From Usnea hakonensis (lineage: Eukaryota; Ascomycota; Lecanoromycetes; Lecanorales; Parmeliaceae), in contig BLJB01000055.1 in NCBI GenBank assembly GCA_013423325.1, forward strand, positions 186,001-250,000: a DNA stretch of 64,000 bases, written 5' to 3'. Made by a program: the position numbers and the translations under genes. The notes beneath the pieces were generated by a model that was not told the origin of the DNA, made no database searches, and saw nothing but the letters and a program-made list of their open reading frames with translations. Below are positions 22,934 to 32,109 of this stretch, piece after piece. Numbering within the stretch: the stretch's first letter is position 1; each line of letters begins with the position of its first letter.

Positions 22934-23140
22934 AGACCGATATTTAGCCTTAGCCCTAATAAGCCATTTGACACGCTATTTACCATTCCCTGCACCATTT
23001 GAAACATAATCACAGCAGGTTATGAGCCCGGTCAGCCATTGACTGGGTATCTATACTGTTGTGATTATGTTTCAAATGGTGCAGGGAATGGTAAATAGCG
23101 TGTCAAATGGATTATTAGGGCTAGGGCTATATATCGGTCT
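22934..23140. repeat. long foldback inverted repeat (84-bp arms, 39-bp spacer)
   Basis: The left arm is 22934-23017 and the right arm is 23057-23140. Reverse-complement comparison by hand gives 80 identical positions of 84, without gaps. The 39-bp spacer itself contains a weaker inverted repeat (cccggtca / tgactggg). Similarity continues outward for about 20-25 bp with an indel (tctcagc at 22915, gctgagg near 23157). A transcript would fold into a long hairpin. It carries no gene. It could be a MITE or foldback transposon, or an inverted duplication giving small RNAs. Confidence 0.85.
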
Positions 23141-23935
23141 AAGTAAATGATTGCTGGCTGAGGAAGATCACAAGAAATACTATTTAGCGCTGGGGCTAAA
23201 TGATATAAACGGGGGAACTGTCGGGTCCCTCGTACAACATGTGCGGTGCAACCAGCGTCTTCTTCGTGACATGAAGACCTAATCCATTTAGCATGTTCCT
23301 CTTTTCCACTTTCATCGGTCCGAATCTCCCCTTCCTTCTAAGCCTCTGCTTGACACGATGGAGCCAAGACCGAAAGGGCTTGCTGCGCTTGGGTATCAAC
23401 ACGTAAAAGCGACTTGGAACGATGACAAGTTGTGCGGGCTTGTGTGACGACAGCAGACCGATATTCGTCCACCAATATCTACACGCAGCGCGACTACCCA
23501 AGAAATTTCCATTAGATCAAAGTCTCTGTGCATTCCCCAGACGTCCTCCCCTTCTCACACCACAACCCGAATGGCATAACGTCCATTATTTTAGCAGTGG
23601 GTGTACGACTGGGAGGAGCGCTCATAGTGGTGTGCCGAAGGAATGTCAAGTTATGTGCTTGACCGGCAAGGTCTCGGTTATGGGAGTCTGGATATGGCGC
23701 ATAGGAAGACCGAAGAGGGTGGGAGACGCTGATCTGCTAGGGAGTGTGAGAGGTGTAGGGCGGAATTGAGGCATCTCGCACGAGGCGCTTATTCAACGAT
23801 TTGAGCTGAAAGCTCGGATGATATGGGTCTTTGATGGTGGGAACTTGAAGCGTATTCAGAAGATACCAAGTAACGACAGTACCGTGAATTGTTCTGTACG
23901 AGTGTTCCAAACACATATATCCACATTACATGTCA
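23141..23935. other. intergenic, no supported gene
   Basis: A short inverted repeat (atttagc / gctaaat, about 23182-23202) follows the foldback element. No gene is supported up to the end of the coiled-coil gene. Confidence 0.4.
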
Positions 23936-26293
23936 TTACTTCGTCACGAACTTATACCGATATCGTTGCTCCCGTTCCATCGCCCCTTTCGGTCCCTCCT
24001 CCTCTCTCCCCCACCCCCACAACAGTGCCTTACCCATCTTTTCGCGTTCTCGGAATAGCAGTTGCACTCTCCGCCTCCACTCCCTCTCTCGATCCTCCAC
24101 CGCCTCCGCGAAACGTGCTTCCAGCTCGGCGTTCACAATCGCGTTCGTTTTCTGCGCATCTTCAGCTGCCTGCCGCGCTTCTTCTGTCTCTGTTTTAGAG
24201 GCGACGAGTGCAGCGTTAGCCTTTACAAGTTTGGCGTTCAAGACACGAATAGCGGAACGAAACTCGTTTTCGATAGACGTATCAGCGGGTTTGGAGGGTT
24301 CGGTTCCCTCCTTTCCCAAGCCTGCGATTCGTTGGTTCAAGGAGGCTATCTCTTGATTTTGAGCGTCTTTGAGACGTGTTTCGCGCTTCTGCATACCTTC
24401 GCCAGCTTTGAGAAACGCGGAGCGCAGAGCTTGTATTTCTTTGGCGTGGGTGGCTTTCAGCGAAGAAATCGTGTACTCATGTTGTTCGATTCGTTGTAAG
24501 GCGTCTTTGTGAGCTGCTTCGTCAATATCACTGGGCTCTACAACGTTGCGACTATTCTCCTCGGTGGCTAGCTCTGCAGTCGCATCTTTAGCGTCCTGGT
24601 TGTTGATAGGATTCTCCAAGTCCACAATGTCCTGGGCCTGGCGATCATTTTGCTGTACAAGACGGTCATTTTCATGTTCCACTGTATCAACGATGCGCCT
24701 TGTCTCAGCAAGCTGCTCGTGCGAATGCTCAAGCTCCATCTTTATGGCTTTGAGTTCACTGCCCAGCGTTCGCAGTTCTTGATCCCTTTGATCGATGCTC
24801 TCGGTCAGCGAAGCCGCTTCATTGCCGCGATGGATAGATTCTTTCCGCTCAAGCGCAATCTCATTATTCTTGGTCTCGAGGTCTGCGCTCAATCTTTTGA
24901 CAGTAGCCTCGTTGGCTTCCTGGGTCAATGCTATCTGATTCTGAAGTTTTCGCGTTTCACCTTGAGCCGCTTGTAGCTGTTCTGCAAGAGTCATGATCCT
25001 GTCATCTGCTGCACTCCTCGAGGTTTCAGCGTCTTTCTGCACTTTCAACTCATCTCGAGCCGCATGCAGCTGTTCTTCAAGAGCCTTGATACTATCACTG
25101 GCTGCAATTCTATTGGACTCCGCGTCTGCTTTGAGAGTGGCCAATTCCAGGACGGCAGGCTCAAATTTTGCCCTTAGTGACGCCACCTTGGGCGTATTCA
25201 ACGCGGCCAGTTCTTGTTCCTTGAGTCTGAATTGCTCCTTCCAATGTTCCCTTAATTGGGAATGCTGGTTTTTGAGCACGTCGTTCTCGGCCTGATGGCG
25301 CTCTAGTGATTTCACACTCTCATGTCTAAGAAGTTCGTTTTCTCGCTCCATCTCTTGATACGCCACGCGACGTTCTTCGTCCTCAATTCGCATCTTCTCC
25401 ACTTCCGCTTGCAGTGCGGAAATACGCTCAAAGACTTCTTCTGCAGCTTGATCCTGGAGCAACTCGGTATTCGTCCGGGACAGTGGAGGAGCTTGATTTC
25501 TAGACTCCTCTTCTACGCCCTCTTCGATGATAGCGTGAGATCTTAATGCAGCAGGCGTAGACGTTCCAAGCGGCTCAAATACGCTCTCCTCTGGTAATCC
25601 CTGGTCAAGCCTAAGTTCTTGGGTAAAGTCCTGCGGATCTTCATTTGCCTCGTCACCCTCGTCAATAGCTTCTTCCACATGGTCCTTCTCCCACTGTTGG
25701 CCCCCCCTCATCCACTTCTCTAGATTCACTGTGAAGTCTTCAGGCCCCTCGTCCTCACTCCCAACCTCGTCTCTCTCTTTCTCCAAATCTCTGACGATTA
25801 TACTGCTTGGCTTATCTCCCAAACCTCCTAGATCAATTGTATAGTCTCCTAATAGACCCTCTTCCTCGTCACTTTCAGGTTCACCCTGCTCATTTTCATT
25901 AGGCGGCACTTCACTGTCCCCGGGCTTATGCCCGTCCGTCCGTTCGTTGCCCTGAAAAGCCCGTTCAAATCCCAACGGAGGCGCCACTCTTTCCGTCTTT
26001 ACCAACTGCGCGAGATCTATAGTATAGTTCTCCATGCTGAAGTCTCCTAGACTCCCATCGCTCGAAGGCGCAGACGATGCGACGGAGCGCGTGCGTCGCC
26101 GATGCTGCGATGACCCCAGACGCCCTCTCTTCAACAGCGAAGAGCGGCGCAACGCGCCAGAAGCTGATGTGGGTCGAGGGAACGGGAGAGTCGAGCTGAA
26201 AGAAGGAGTAGAAAAGATTGATGAGGGTAAGAGCTGGGTCTGAGATTGATAGTTGGGGCGGGGAGGCAAAGATGGCGATGTGGTATTGGACAT
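23936..26293 (-). CDS. coiled-coil protein, spindle-pole-body-like (SnaD/Cut12-like candidate)
   Basis: This is a 785-residue, intron-free protein. Residues 1-80 are Ser/Pro/Arg-rich. Residues 88-230 contain four copies of a short motif, YTIDL (90), YTIDL (151), FTVNL (187) and FTQEL (223), in an acidic background. Residues 270-745 form a nearly continuous, Glu/Gln/Arg-rich coiled coil. The C terminus has a conserved-looking block, REWRRRVQLLFREREKMGKA followed by LLWGWGREE. Long central coiled coil with a terminal basic/aromatic box fits fungal spindle-pole-body scaffold proteins such as SnaD or Cut12. That family name is an inference from memory and needs a profile search. It is divergent from the PQ-loop gene. 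Confidence 0.6.
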   Translation of the reverse strand: MSNTTSPSLPPRPNYQSQTQLLPSSIFSTPSFSSTLPFPRPTSASGALRRSSLLKRGRLGSSQHRRRTRSVASSAPSSDGSLGDFSMENYTIDLAQLVKTERVAPPLGFERAFQGNERTDGHKPGDSEVPPNENEQGEPESDEEEGLLGDYTIDLGGLGDKPSSIIVRDLEKERDEVGSEDEGPEDFTVNLEKWMRGGQQWEKDHVEEAIDEGDEANEDPQDFTQELRLDQGLPEESVFEPLGTSTPAALRSHAIIEEGVEEESRNQAPPLSRTNTELLQDQAAEEVFERISALQAEVEKMRIEDEERRVAYQEMERENELLRHESVKSLERHQAENDVLKNQHSQLREHWKEQFRLKEQELAALNTPKVASLRAKFEPAVLELATLKADAESNRIAASDSIKALEEQLHAARDELKVQKDAETSRSAADDRIMTLAEQLQAAQGETRKLQNQIALTQEANEATVKRLSADLETKNNEIALERKESIHRGNEAASLTESIDQRDQELRTLGSELKAIKMELEHSHEQLAETRRIVDTVEHENDRLVQQNDRQAQDIVDLENPINNQDAKDATAELATEENSRNVVEPSDIDEAAHKDALQRIEQHEYTISSLKATHAKEIQALRSAFLKAGEGMQKRETRLKDAQNQEIASLNQRIAGLGKEGTEPSKPADTSIENEFRSAIRVLNAKLVKANAALVASKTETEEARQAAEDAQKTNAIVNAELEARFAEAVEDREREWRRRVQLLFREREKMGKALLWGWGREEEGPKGAMEREQRYRYKFVTK

Positions 26294-26608
26294 GTTGTTT
26301 ACGATTTAAGAATGCTCGAGTGCTAAATATTGTATGCGAGTATCATCCAGCAGCTTTTTGTCTGAGCGACAGAGATGTGCTGATACATTATGATACGCGG
26401 ATCTGTGTTGTTTACATTTGACCATTTTTAGCCTTTTGCCTTACGGAGATACCCGTGATATCTTACCGTACCAAGTGTAACGCCGCTAATTGTATTGAAA
26501 GTCTCTAAATCATCTACACTTGGGGCTCTTAACTTCTAGACCATTTCCAATGGATTCTGCTACTGGGAGAGTTTAAGAATCATGTTTAGGAGTTGAAGTG
26601 AGAGTGCC
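26294..26608. promoter_or_regulatory. divergent promoter region (coiled-coil gene / PQ-loop gene)
   Basis: 315 bp separate two genes read outward. No clear TATA box or binding site can be assigned to either. Confidence 0.4.
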
Positions 26609-27486
26609 ATGAATATACCAATAGCAGCCAACGTTCTCGGTACCATTGGGGCCATCTGCTGGTCCGTTCAGGTACCAACTTCACACAATCCCGGGCATGC
26701 CTTAGCAGAACAATGACAGTACCATTGTAGCTGATCCCCCAAATCATAATCAACTACCGTCGCCATCATACTGTAGGCCTACAGCCCTCAATGATGCTCC
26801 TCTGGGCCTCCGCCGGAGTGCCATTAGGCGTCTACAACATCACGGAGAATTTCAACATCGCACTACGGATCCAAGCTCAGATCCTGACCTTCCTAAGTTT
26901 ACTGACCTGGAGCCAATGCTACTATTACGGGAAGCATTGGAGCCTTACCAAGTGTGCACTCATTCTGATCACGATGTGCTCGTTGATGGGAGGGATCGAA
27001 GTTGCTCTCATATATGCCTTGAAGGCCGCAACCAATAAAGATCTCGCGTGGCCTGTAAATTTCATGGCTGTTCTAGCTGCTGTTTTGCTTGCTGCAGGCG
27101 TGCTTCGCCACTATTGGGACATACATACGCATCGTACTGTGCGGGGTATTAGCTTTATCTTCGTGGGCATCGATGCTGCAGGTGATTTGTTTTCTCTCAT
27201 ATCGGTGTTTTTTCAAGCGAAGCTCAACGTTCTTGGGATGGCTATTTATGGCACAGAGTTGGCTCTCTGGACTGGTGTCTTCATCTGCGGCGGATACTTC
27301 AATCTGCTACCGTGGTTCAAGGCAAGGGTTAGCACTTGGAGGCAGCGCGTGGAGAATGAGCGGCAAACGCCGAGTCAGCCAGAAGAGAGAGCGTCTATTG
27401 CTTTGCATGAAATGCCTTCGTCAACATCGGTGTTTAGAACACCGTCATCTGGGCTTGTAGAACGAACAACAACAGGTGTTAGGTGA
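26609..27486 (+). CDS. PQ-loop repeat membrane protein
   Basis: Exons 26609-26671 and 26731-27486 give 272 residues. The 59-nt intron (GTACCA...GTAG) splits the first helix from its PQ motif. The first PQ loop reads LIPQIIINYRRHHTVGLQPS and a second, divergent one is HTHRTVRGISFIFVGIDAAG, lacking a clear PQ pair. About seven hydrophobic helices are visible. The last 60 residues are a cytosolic, Arg/Ser/Thr-rich tail. PQ-loop proteins include lysosomal/vacuolar amino-acid exporters and related carriers; the substrate of this fungal subgroup is unknown to me. The start ATG at 26609 is the only one placing exon 1 in frame. Confidence 0.85.
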
Positions 27487-28621
27487 CTAGAAGGATAATC
27501 ATTACCAAGCAGTGAAAGCCCGATCGTAAGCCAAATTTCCCTGCTCTTTTCCCCGAATGACCTACTCTTTTGTCACTCGATCTCGATTCTCTTTTTTCTC
27601 ACTCACTGTTGCCTTATAGAAGAAGCAAACACTTCTCTCGATGTCGCCTTGAACTTCCGTTCAACCATAGACGTGCACACTTGAAGATGTTCACCAAATA
27701 TTTCAGTGGCTGGAAATATGTACAATAACACATTTGGACTTGACATCGCTTTGTAACTCTAGACGTAAATTCAGCCATTCCCCAACACCTAGTGCAAGGC
27801 AACATCTTCATATGATGTTTCGTATGTGGAGCTAGCACCGTTCGCCAATACGTAATAGCTATGTAACAACCCCAAATTTCTGAGTATAAATGAAATTGCC
27901 CCCGTTTCAGACCTGGCGAAATTGGTTAATGGTCCAAAGTCACGGTCTCTCAAGGATGGAGGCGACGAAGACACACGTGGATCTATATGAAAAAGACACG
28001 ACACAGTCGCCGGCTAATGGACGTGTCGCAGCTGAGCGCCTCGATGACATCTTCAACTCATTGCTCGGAGTCCAGGAGCACTGAATAGGCGTCGACTTGC
28101 TGGAGTTCTCCTTAGCGCACACAAGACGTGGTCTGGTCGTAGGGGTATTTATACACCGAAAGGTCGATGGGTGATTCTCTTTGTCGAAGACCAGGATAAG
28201 TACTGATCGAGCGGGAAAGTCCCAATCAGATCGTCTTGCTTTAGACGTGGTTTCGTAGTGTGGTTTCGCAGTGCTCCGTGAGATGCGCTGGCAAACAGTA
28301 TAAGTACAAGAGCTTCAACCTCAGAACCACAAGCAGAGTTCGTAGCGAAGGTGCTACGCCGACAAAGGCGTTCCTAGCAGGACACGCAGGGACAGCATTG
28401 GGGTATGTGAGACAGGGAGACACAAAAGGGAACAAGTCTAGGACTGTGGTATTTCGCTCCTGATCTTCAAAGATGATGGGTCAATGCAAGGTGATGGTAG
28501 TTCTCAACGAGCTGTTTGTCTCAGATGAAATGGGACTCGAGAGGAGCTGCCTTAAGGCCTTGAGAAATCTAGAAAAAGAAGACGAAATGTCGACAACGCC
28601 GTTACCTAACGTTACAACTCG
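27487..28621. other. intergenic, no supported gene
   Basis: 1.1 kb with several short frames on both strands, none with a recognisable domain or consistent splice sites. Confidence 0.4.
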
Positions 28622-30319
28622 TCAGCCGGGCTCAGCCGTTCCATTCCTCTGAGTAATCTGAGCAGGCACCGGTTCTATGCAGCTCTGAACCTTTGCCTTC
28701 TTCCTCACCAGCCCTCCAGAGAGCGTAGTGACGCCAGGTTCCTGGCTCTCTGACCCTGCCTCGACTGCTTCTTTGTTCACGTCCTCAGCTGGTCGCTTCT
28801 TCTTTCTTATCAATCCAGCATTCAGCATCGCTGGCTTCGCATCTGTGATGGGATCTCTTTTCCCGCATGCGGGTGCATTTCCCACTACTTGCCGTCCCCA
28901 AGTCTTCAACCCAGCCCTTTCGGCGACGTCGTTAATCCATTTGCCGGTACTCTCCAGCGCAATATGTTCGTCCGCGTAGTCGAGACGCAGTAGGAGGTGT
29001 CCAAGTCGCTGATAGTCTTTCTGTCTTAGGACTACTTCACCACGACTCGACTTCGGCCAATAATAATATTTTGTCTCTTCGGGTAGATCGCGCATAGCAG
29101 TAGCTTGTTTTCGCTTGACAGGCGTTGGCGTGGGAGTTCGCTCTAGCAAAATGGCCTTCTGTGGCGTCGAAGGAGGAAGCTCAGGGGTAGGACTCAACCG
29201 TAAAGGTGACTGAGGCGGTACAAGGGAGCAATCTTCGTGTTGAGAGTCATGTGGGGTAGGCAACGTCGACTGGAATCGTCTTTCATCATTGATTGTCTTC
29301 TTCCTGGCGCACAGTATAGCTGGATGGAAAGTGGCCCAGAGGAAGCCGACAAGCCGTCCCGAAGAGCACTCCTGTCTGAATTGCATCATCTCCCAGAATT
29401 GTTCCAAGCTCTTTACGCTCCTCCACCGGCCGTTGTTCTGTTTCTTGGACGGGCTTGCTGGATTTTGTGAAAGCGAAGGCTGCGATTCCTCATCTGGAAT
29501 CTCATCGTCCAGTGTCTCCACGAATCGCGCTTTGGGGTCGTCTGGGAAGCGGGGTATCAAACACCTTTCCGGCAAGCCTGGAGATCTGCCAAGTTCACGG
29601 AGAGGGTCTTTAGTGAGCCAGCGATGTTTCTCAGCGATGCGACCCCACTCGTCTCTGGGTAGAAAACTCTGAGTCTCGTATACATCGCACCCGGGTACTT
29701 TGAGGAAACCAAGCGGTTTGCCATCGAGTTCATCTCGCGTACTACCCATTCGCCTTTCTTCCAGAGCATTCTTTTCATTCTCGACTTTCCCAAGTATTGG
29801 ATCCAAGACTTTGCACCACCATTTAATCAAGCCTCTGTCGTCTAACACATGCTTATGGTTGTTCTCAATGCTGCCTGGAAAGAGGTATTGGTTTTGCGCT
29901 CTCGCGAAGAGTGAAAGCACAAGTCGCCGATCTGATCGTTCGCGGTCTTCTATGAGATAATGGAGGAAAGTGGTGGAAATGACCTTCAGTGGCGAAGGCG
30001 TTCCTTGTGGTAGCTTTAGCAGATAGACATACCCAGTGGAATCGGCTTTGGAGACGAAGAGAGTGGTGAGGTATTCAGTCGTGTAAATGAGCACCTCGAT
30101 GGCGAAGACTTGCAATTGGGATCCGGATGAGTCGATTGAGACGCTCAAGAAATGGTTCTCGCAGTAGGTCTTCTCTGGTTCTTCATTTGGGGGTGCAGCA
30201 TAGATAGCGGGGCACGTAGTAGGGGGGGTGGATACGTGATGGATGGTGAAGCGACAACCCTCCGGCAGCGATTTTGCAAGGCGCTGCTCCAATGCTAAAT
30301 TATGATTTTCCAAAGCCAT
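28622..30319 (-). CDS. rtt109: histone acetyltransferase Rtt109
   Basis: This 565-residue intron-free protein is the fungal KAT11 enzyme that acetylates newly made histone H3 (Lys56 and others) with Asf1/Vps75 during S phase in the nucleus. Family stretches include LAKSLPEGCRFTIHHVST near residue 14, AIEVLIYTTEYLTTLFVSKA near 80, DDRGLIKWWCKVLDPIL with the conserved tryptophans, YETQSFLPRDEWGRI, and LIPRFPDDPKARFVETL. Residues after about 340 are a Pro/Ser/Lys-rich region followed by a tail with two RKKK/RKKA basic boxes, as in other filamentous fungi. The frame remains open upstream to 30790, but that part is antisense to the mL57 gene, so ATG 30319 is chosen. The CAF-1 subunit gene lies 14 kb away. 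Confidence 0.92.
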   Translation of the reverse strand: MALENHNLALEQRLAKSLPEGCRFTIHHVSTPPTTCPAIYAAPPNEEPEKTYCENHFLSVSIDSSGSQLQVFAIEVLIYTTEYLTTLFVSKADSTGYVYLLKLPQGTPSPLKVISTTFLHYLIEDRERSDRRLVLSLFARAQNQYLFPGSIENNHKHVLDDRGLIKWWCKVLDPILGKVENEKNALEERRMGSTRDELDGKPLGFLKVPGCDVYETQSFLPRDEWGRIAEKHRWLTKDPLRELGRSPGLPERCLIPRFPDDPKARFVETLDDEIPDEESQPSLSQNPASPSKKQNNGRWRSVKSLEQFWEMMQFRQECSSGRLVGFLWATFHPAILCARKKTINDERRFQSTLPTPHDSQHEDCSLVPPQSPLRLSPTPELPPSTPQKAILLERTPTPTPVKRKQATAMRDLPEETKYYYWPKSSRGEVVLRQKDYQRLGHLLLRLDYADEHIALESTGKWINDVAERAGLKTWGRQVVGNAPACGKRDPITDAKPAMLNAGLIRKKKRPAEDVNKEAVEAGSESQEPGVTTLSGGLVRKKAKVQSCIEPVPAQITQRNGTAEPG

Positions 30320-30536
30320 TATCACTTTCCAAAACTCCAATTCCAAGCATAACGAAAGAAAATAATGGGTAGAAGAAGCGATTGAAAAAGACGCGTTCGT
30401 GTGTTGCAGAAGAGGCGGACCTTCAGCCCCTGGAAAAGTTTCGCCGCAAGTCACTCTGATTTGATGCTTTCTCTTAGATACACCACCAGAACAGAGCTGC
30501 GACGAATCTTGTCGTGAGCCCCAATCGATTTCAAGA
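30320..30536. promoter_or_regulatory. divergent promoter between rtt109 and the mL57 gene
   Basis: Only 217 bp separate the two start codons, so both promoters must lie here or overlap the neighbouring 5' regions. No consensus element is clear. Confidence 0.5.
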
Positions 30537-31471
30537 ATGCAAAAATCAGTGAAGTCTACTTCAGTGTTTGCCAGTCCTCTCGGACGAGCTACTTGCCAAT
30601 GCGCCTCATTGTTGTCTAATCGGACACCCCTACCTAAGTCTGCTCGGAATCTCGCTACATCCAGCAGACGGCGAGAAGAGGGAGAGAAATATGGCAATCG
30701 AGGCCGTGAACTCAGGATAGGCCCACGGTGGGATTCCACACCTCCAAGAATGATAGCACCAGTTCGCTTGAAGCCTGATGTACCCAACAATGATTACCCC
30801 GTCAACAAAGATCCAAGACGCCTGGACAAGGTCTACGATCAAGTGTTGGGAAGATGGGGATACCAGATGCTTACGGAAGAGGTCAAATGGCTGGCAGTCA
30901 CGCATAAGAGCTTCGATCATGGTAGGAGAGGGTTCAACGATCGATTGGCATTCTTAGGTACAAAAGCCTGAGTGCGTCCTGTTGAGCATCGCTGATAGAC
31001 TGTGGCTACTAGGGAAAAGAATCTTGGAACTACAAACATCACTCGCTCTCTTTCATGGCTCCTCCGCAACACCACTCGCAGAGACGCAAGATGAATACGG
31101 ACGAGAGCCTTTCCGACATCCCGCACTGGACGGCCTAGCTGGTGTGACCGTGGAGAGTAAATCCCATATTTTGAACTTGACGAGGATGGCTCAGCTTTGT
31201 GAGAAATATCAACTCGACAGTGTCGTTCGATGGAAACCCAAAAATGTATGTTCACAATCTCTAATTTGATCTACAATTGATCTACAACGCAGACGAAAAG
31301 GAGCTAATGCTTTCCTTTTTCTAGAAAATGAATCTCCAAGGGTCAGGTTTTCCCCTCGTACTATCCCAAGCGCTGTATGCGATTGTAGGGGCTGTTGCAT
31401 TGCAAAAAGGAGGGATAGTCGCAAACGACATTGTGAGAGAACGGATTTTGTCGCCTCTAGGGCTGCAGTGA
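30537..31471 (+). CDS. mrpl15: mitochondrial large-subunit ribosomal protein mL57 (Mrpl15), RNase III-like
   Basis: Exons 30537-30957, 31013-31245 and 31325-31471 give 266 residues; introns are 55 and 79 nt, GT-AG. The N terminus (MQKSVKSTSVFASPLGRATC, basic, no acidic residues for over 45 positions) is a mitochondrial presequence. The RNase III-like domain shows EVKWLAVTHKSFDHGRRGFN then DRLAFLGKRILELQTSLAL, where exon 1 joins exon 2, and ends with a helix around NLQGSGFPLVLSQALYAIVG. In this ribosomal family the domain is structural and the nuclease acid residues are not all kept. It works in the mitochondrial 54S subunit. It is divergent from rtt109. Confidence 0.88.
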
Positions 31472-32109
31472 CATAAGTCGAAGAGTCAGGAATCCTTTCT
31501 GCGGATAAATGTGTACACATGTAGCATAGACTCCTCCCAGATCTGACACGCAATGCTATAGATCACAATCCTATCCGCGAGCCTTGTCGCGGACTATCCT
31601 CTCATCATGGCGTTCGTCCCACTAACCCATCTCCACTCGATAACCCACAGTCAATTCCAGGATCAATGAGTATGTTCGGTCCCTCTGACACCGCCCAAGC
31701 AACAGCGTAAAATACTCGGCCAGTTCTTATGGCACCGTCTAATGGACCCTTCTCCGCACCTCCGAAATCGCAAGCCTTCAGCAATGGAGGATACCACAGT
31801 CAAACCTGACAGAAAGCCAAGCTCAGTCGCAGAAGATGTTGGGCTGCACTGTCTATTGGGCGCGTTGTTGGAAGAAAGAGGAGAACGAGAGTCAAGATCC
31901 GCTAAGGAACTTTTTGATAGGGCTGATAGGGCTGAAGGCTAGCTTGATTTGGCTTGTAGGTTGATGTCCATATGGAGATGCCTGGTGGTTGAGCACGTCT
32001 GCTTCTCAGGCTCCCTTTCACGACTTCATGAGCAATGAAACGTGTTCAGATGATCATTGATACCTCATAGTTCCCAGACACCGGCCGTTAAGGCCACCCT
32101 TCCACCACA
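31472..32109. other. intergenic, no supported gene
   Basis: A Ser/Pro-rich frame near 31657-31960 on the plus strand (MSMFGPSDTAQATA, then a stop) may be a relic, but no family is recognised. The rest is the promoter of the AP-1 mu gene. Confidence 0.4.

Noticed and set aside
23026..23050. The foldback spacer considered as a transcription terminator
   Set aside because: The structure is far too long, has no adjacent gene end and bacterial-type terminators do not apply in fungi.
24062..25546. Several plus-strand frames of 70-150 codons opposite the coiled-coil gene
   Set aside because: They are Ser/Cys/Leu-rich shadows of a Glu/Arg/Lys-rich coding sequence.
31657..31942. A Ser/Pro-rich frame considered as a small mitochondrial import-type gene (Mgr2-like)
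   Set aside because: In-frame stops occur and no conserved glycine-rich helix is present.
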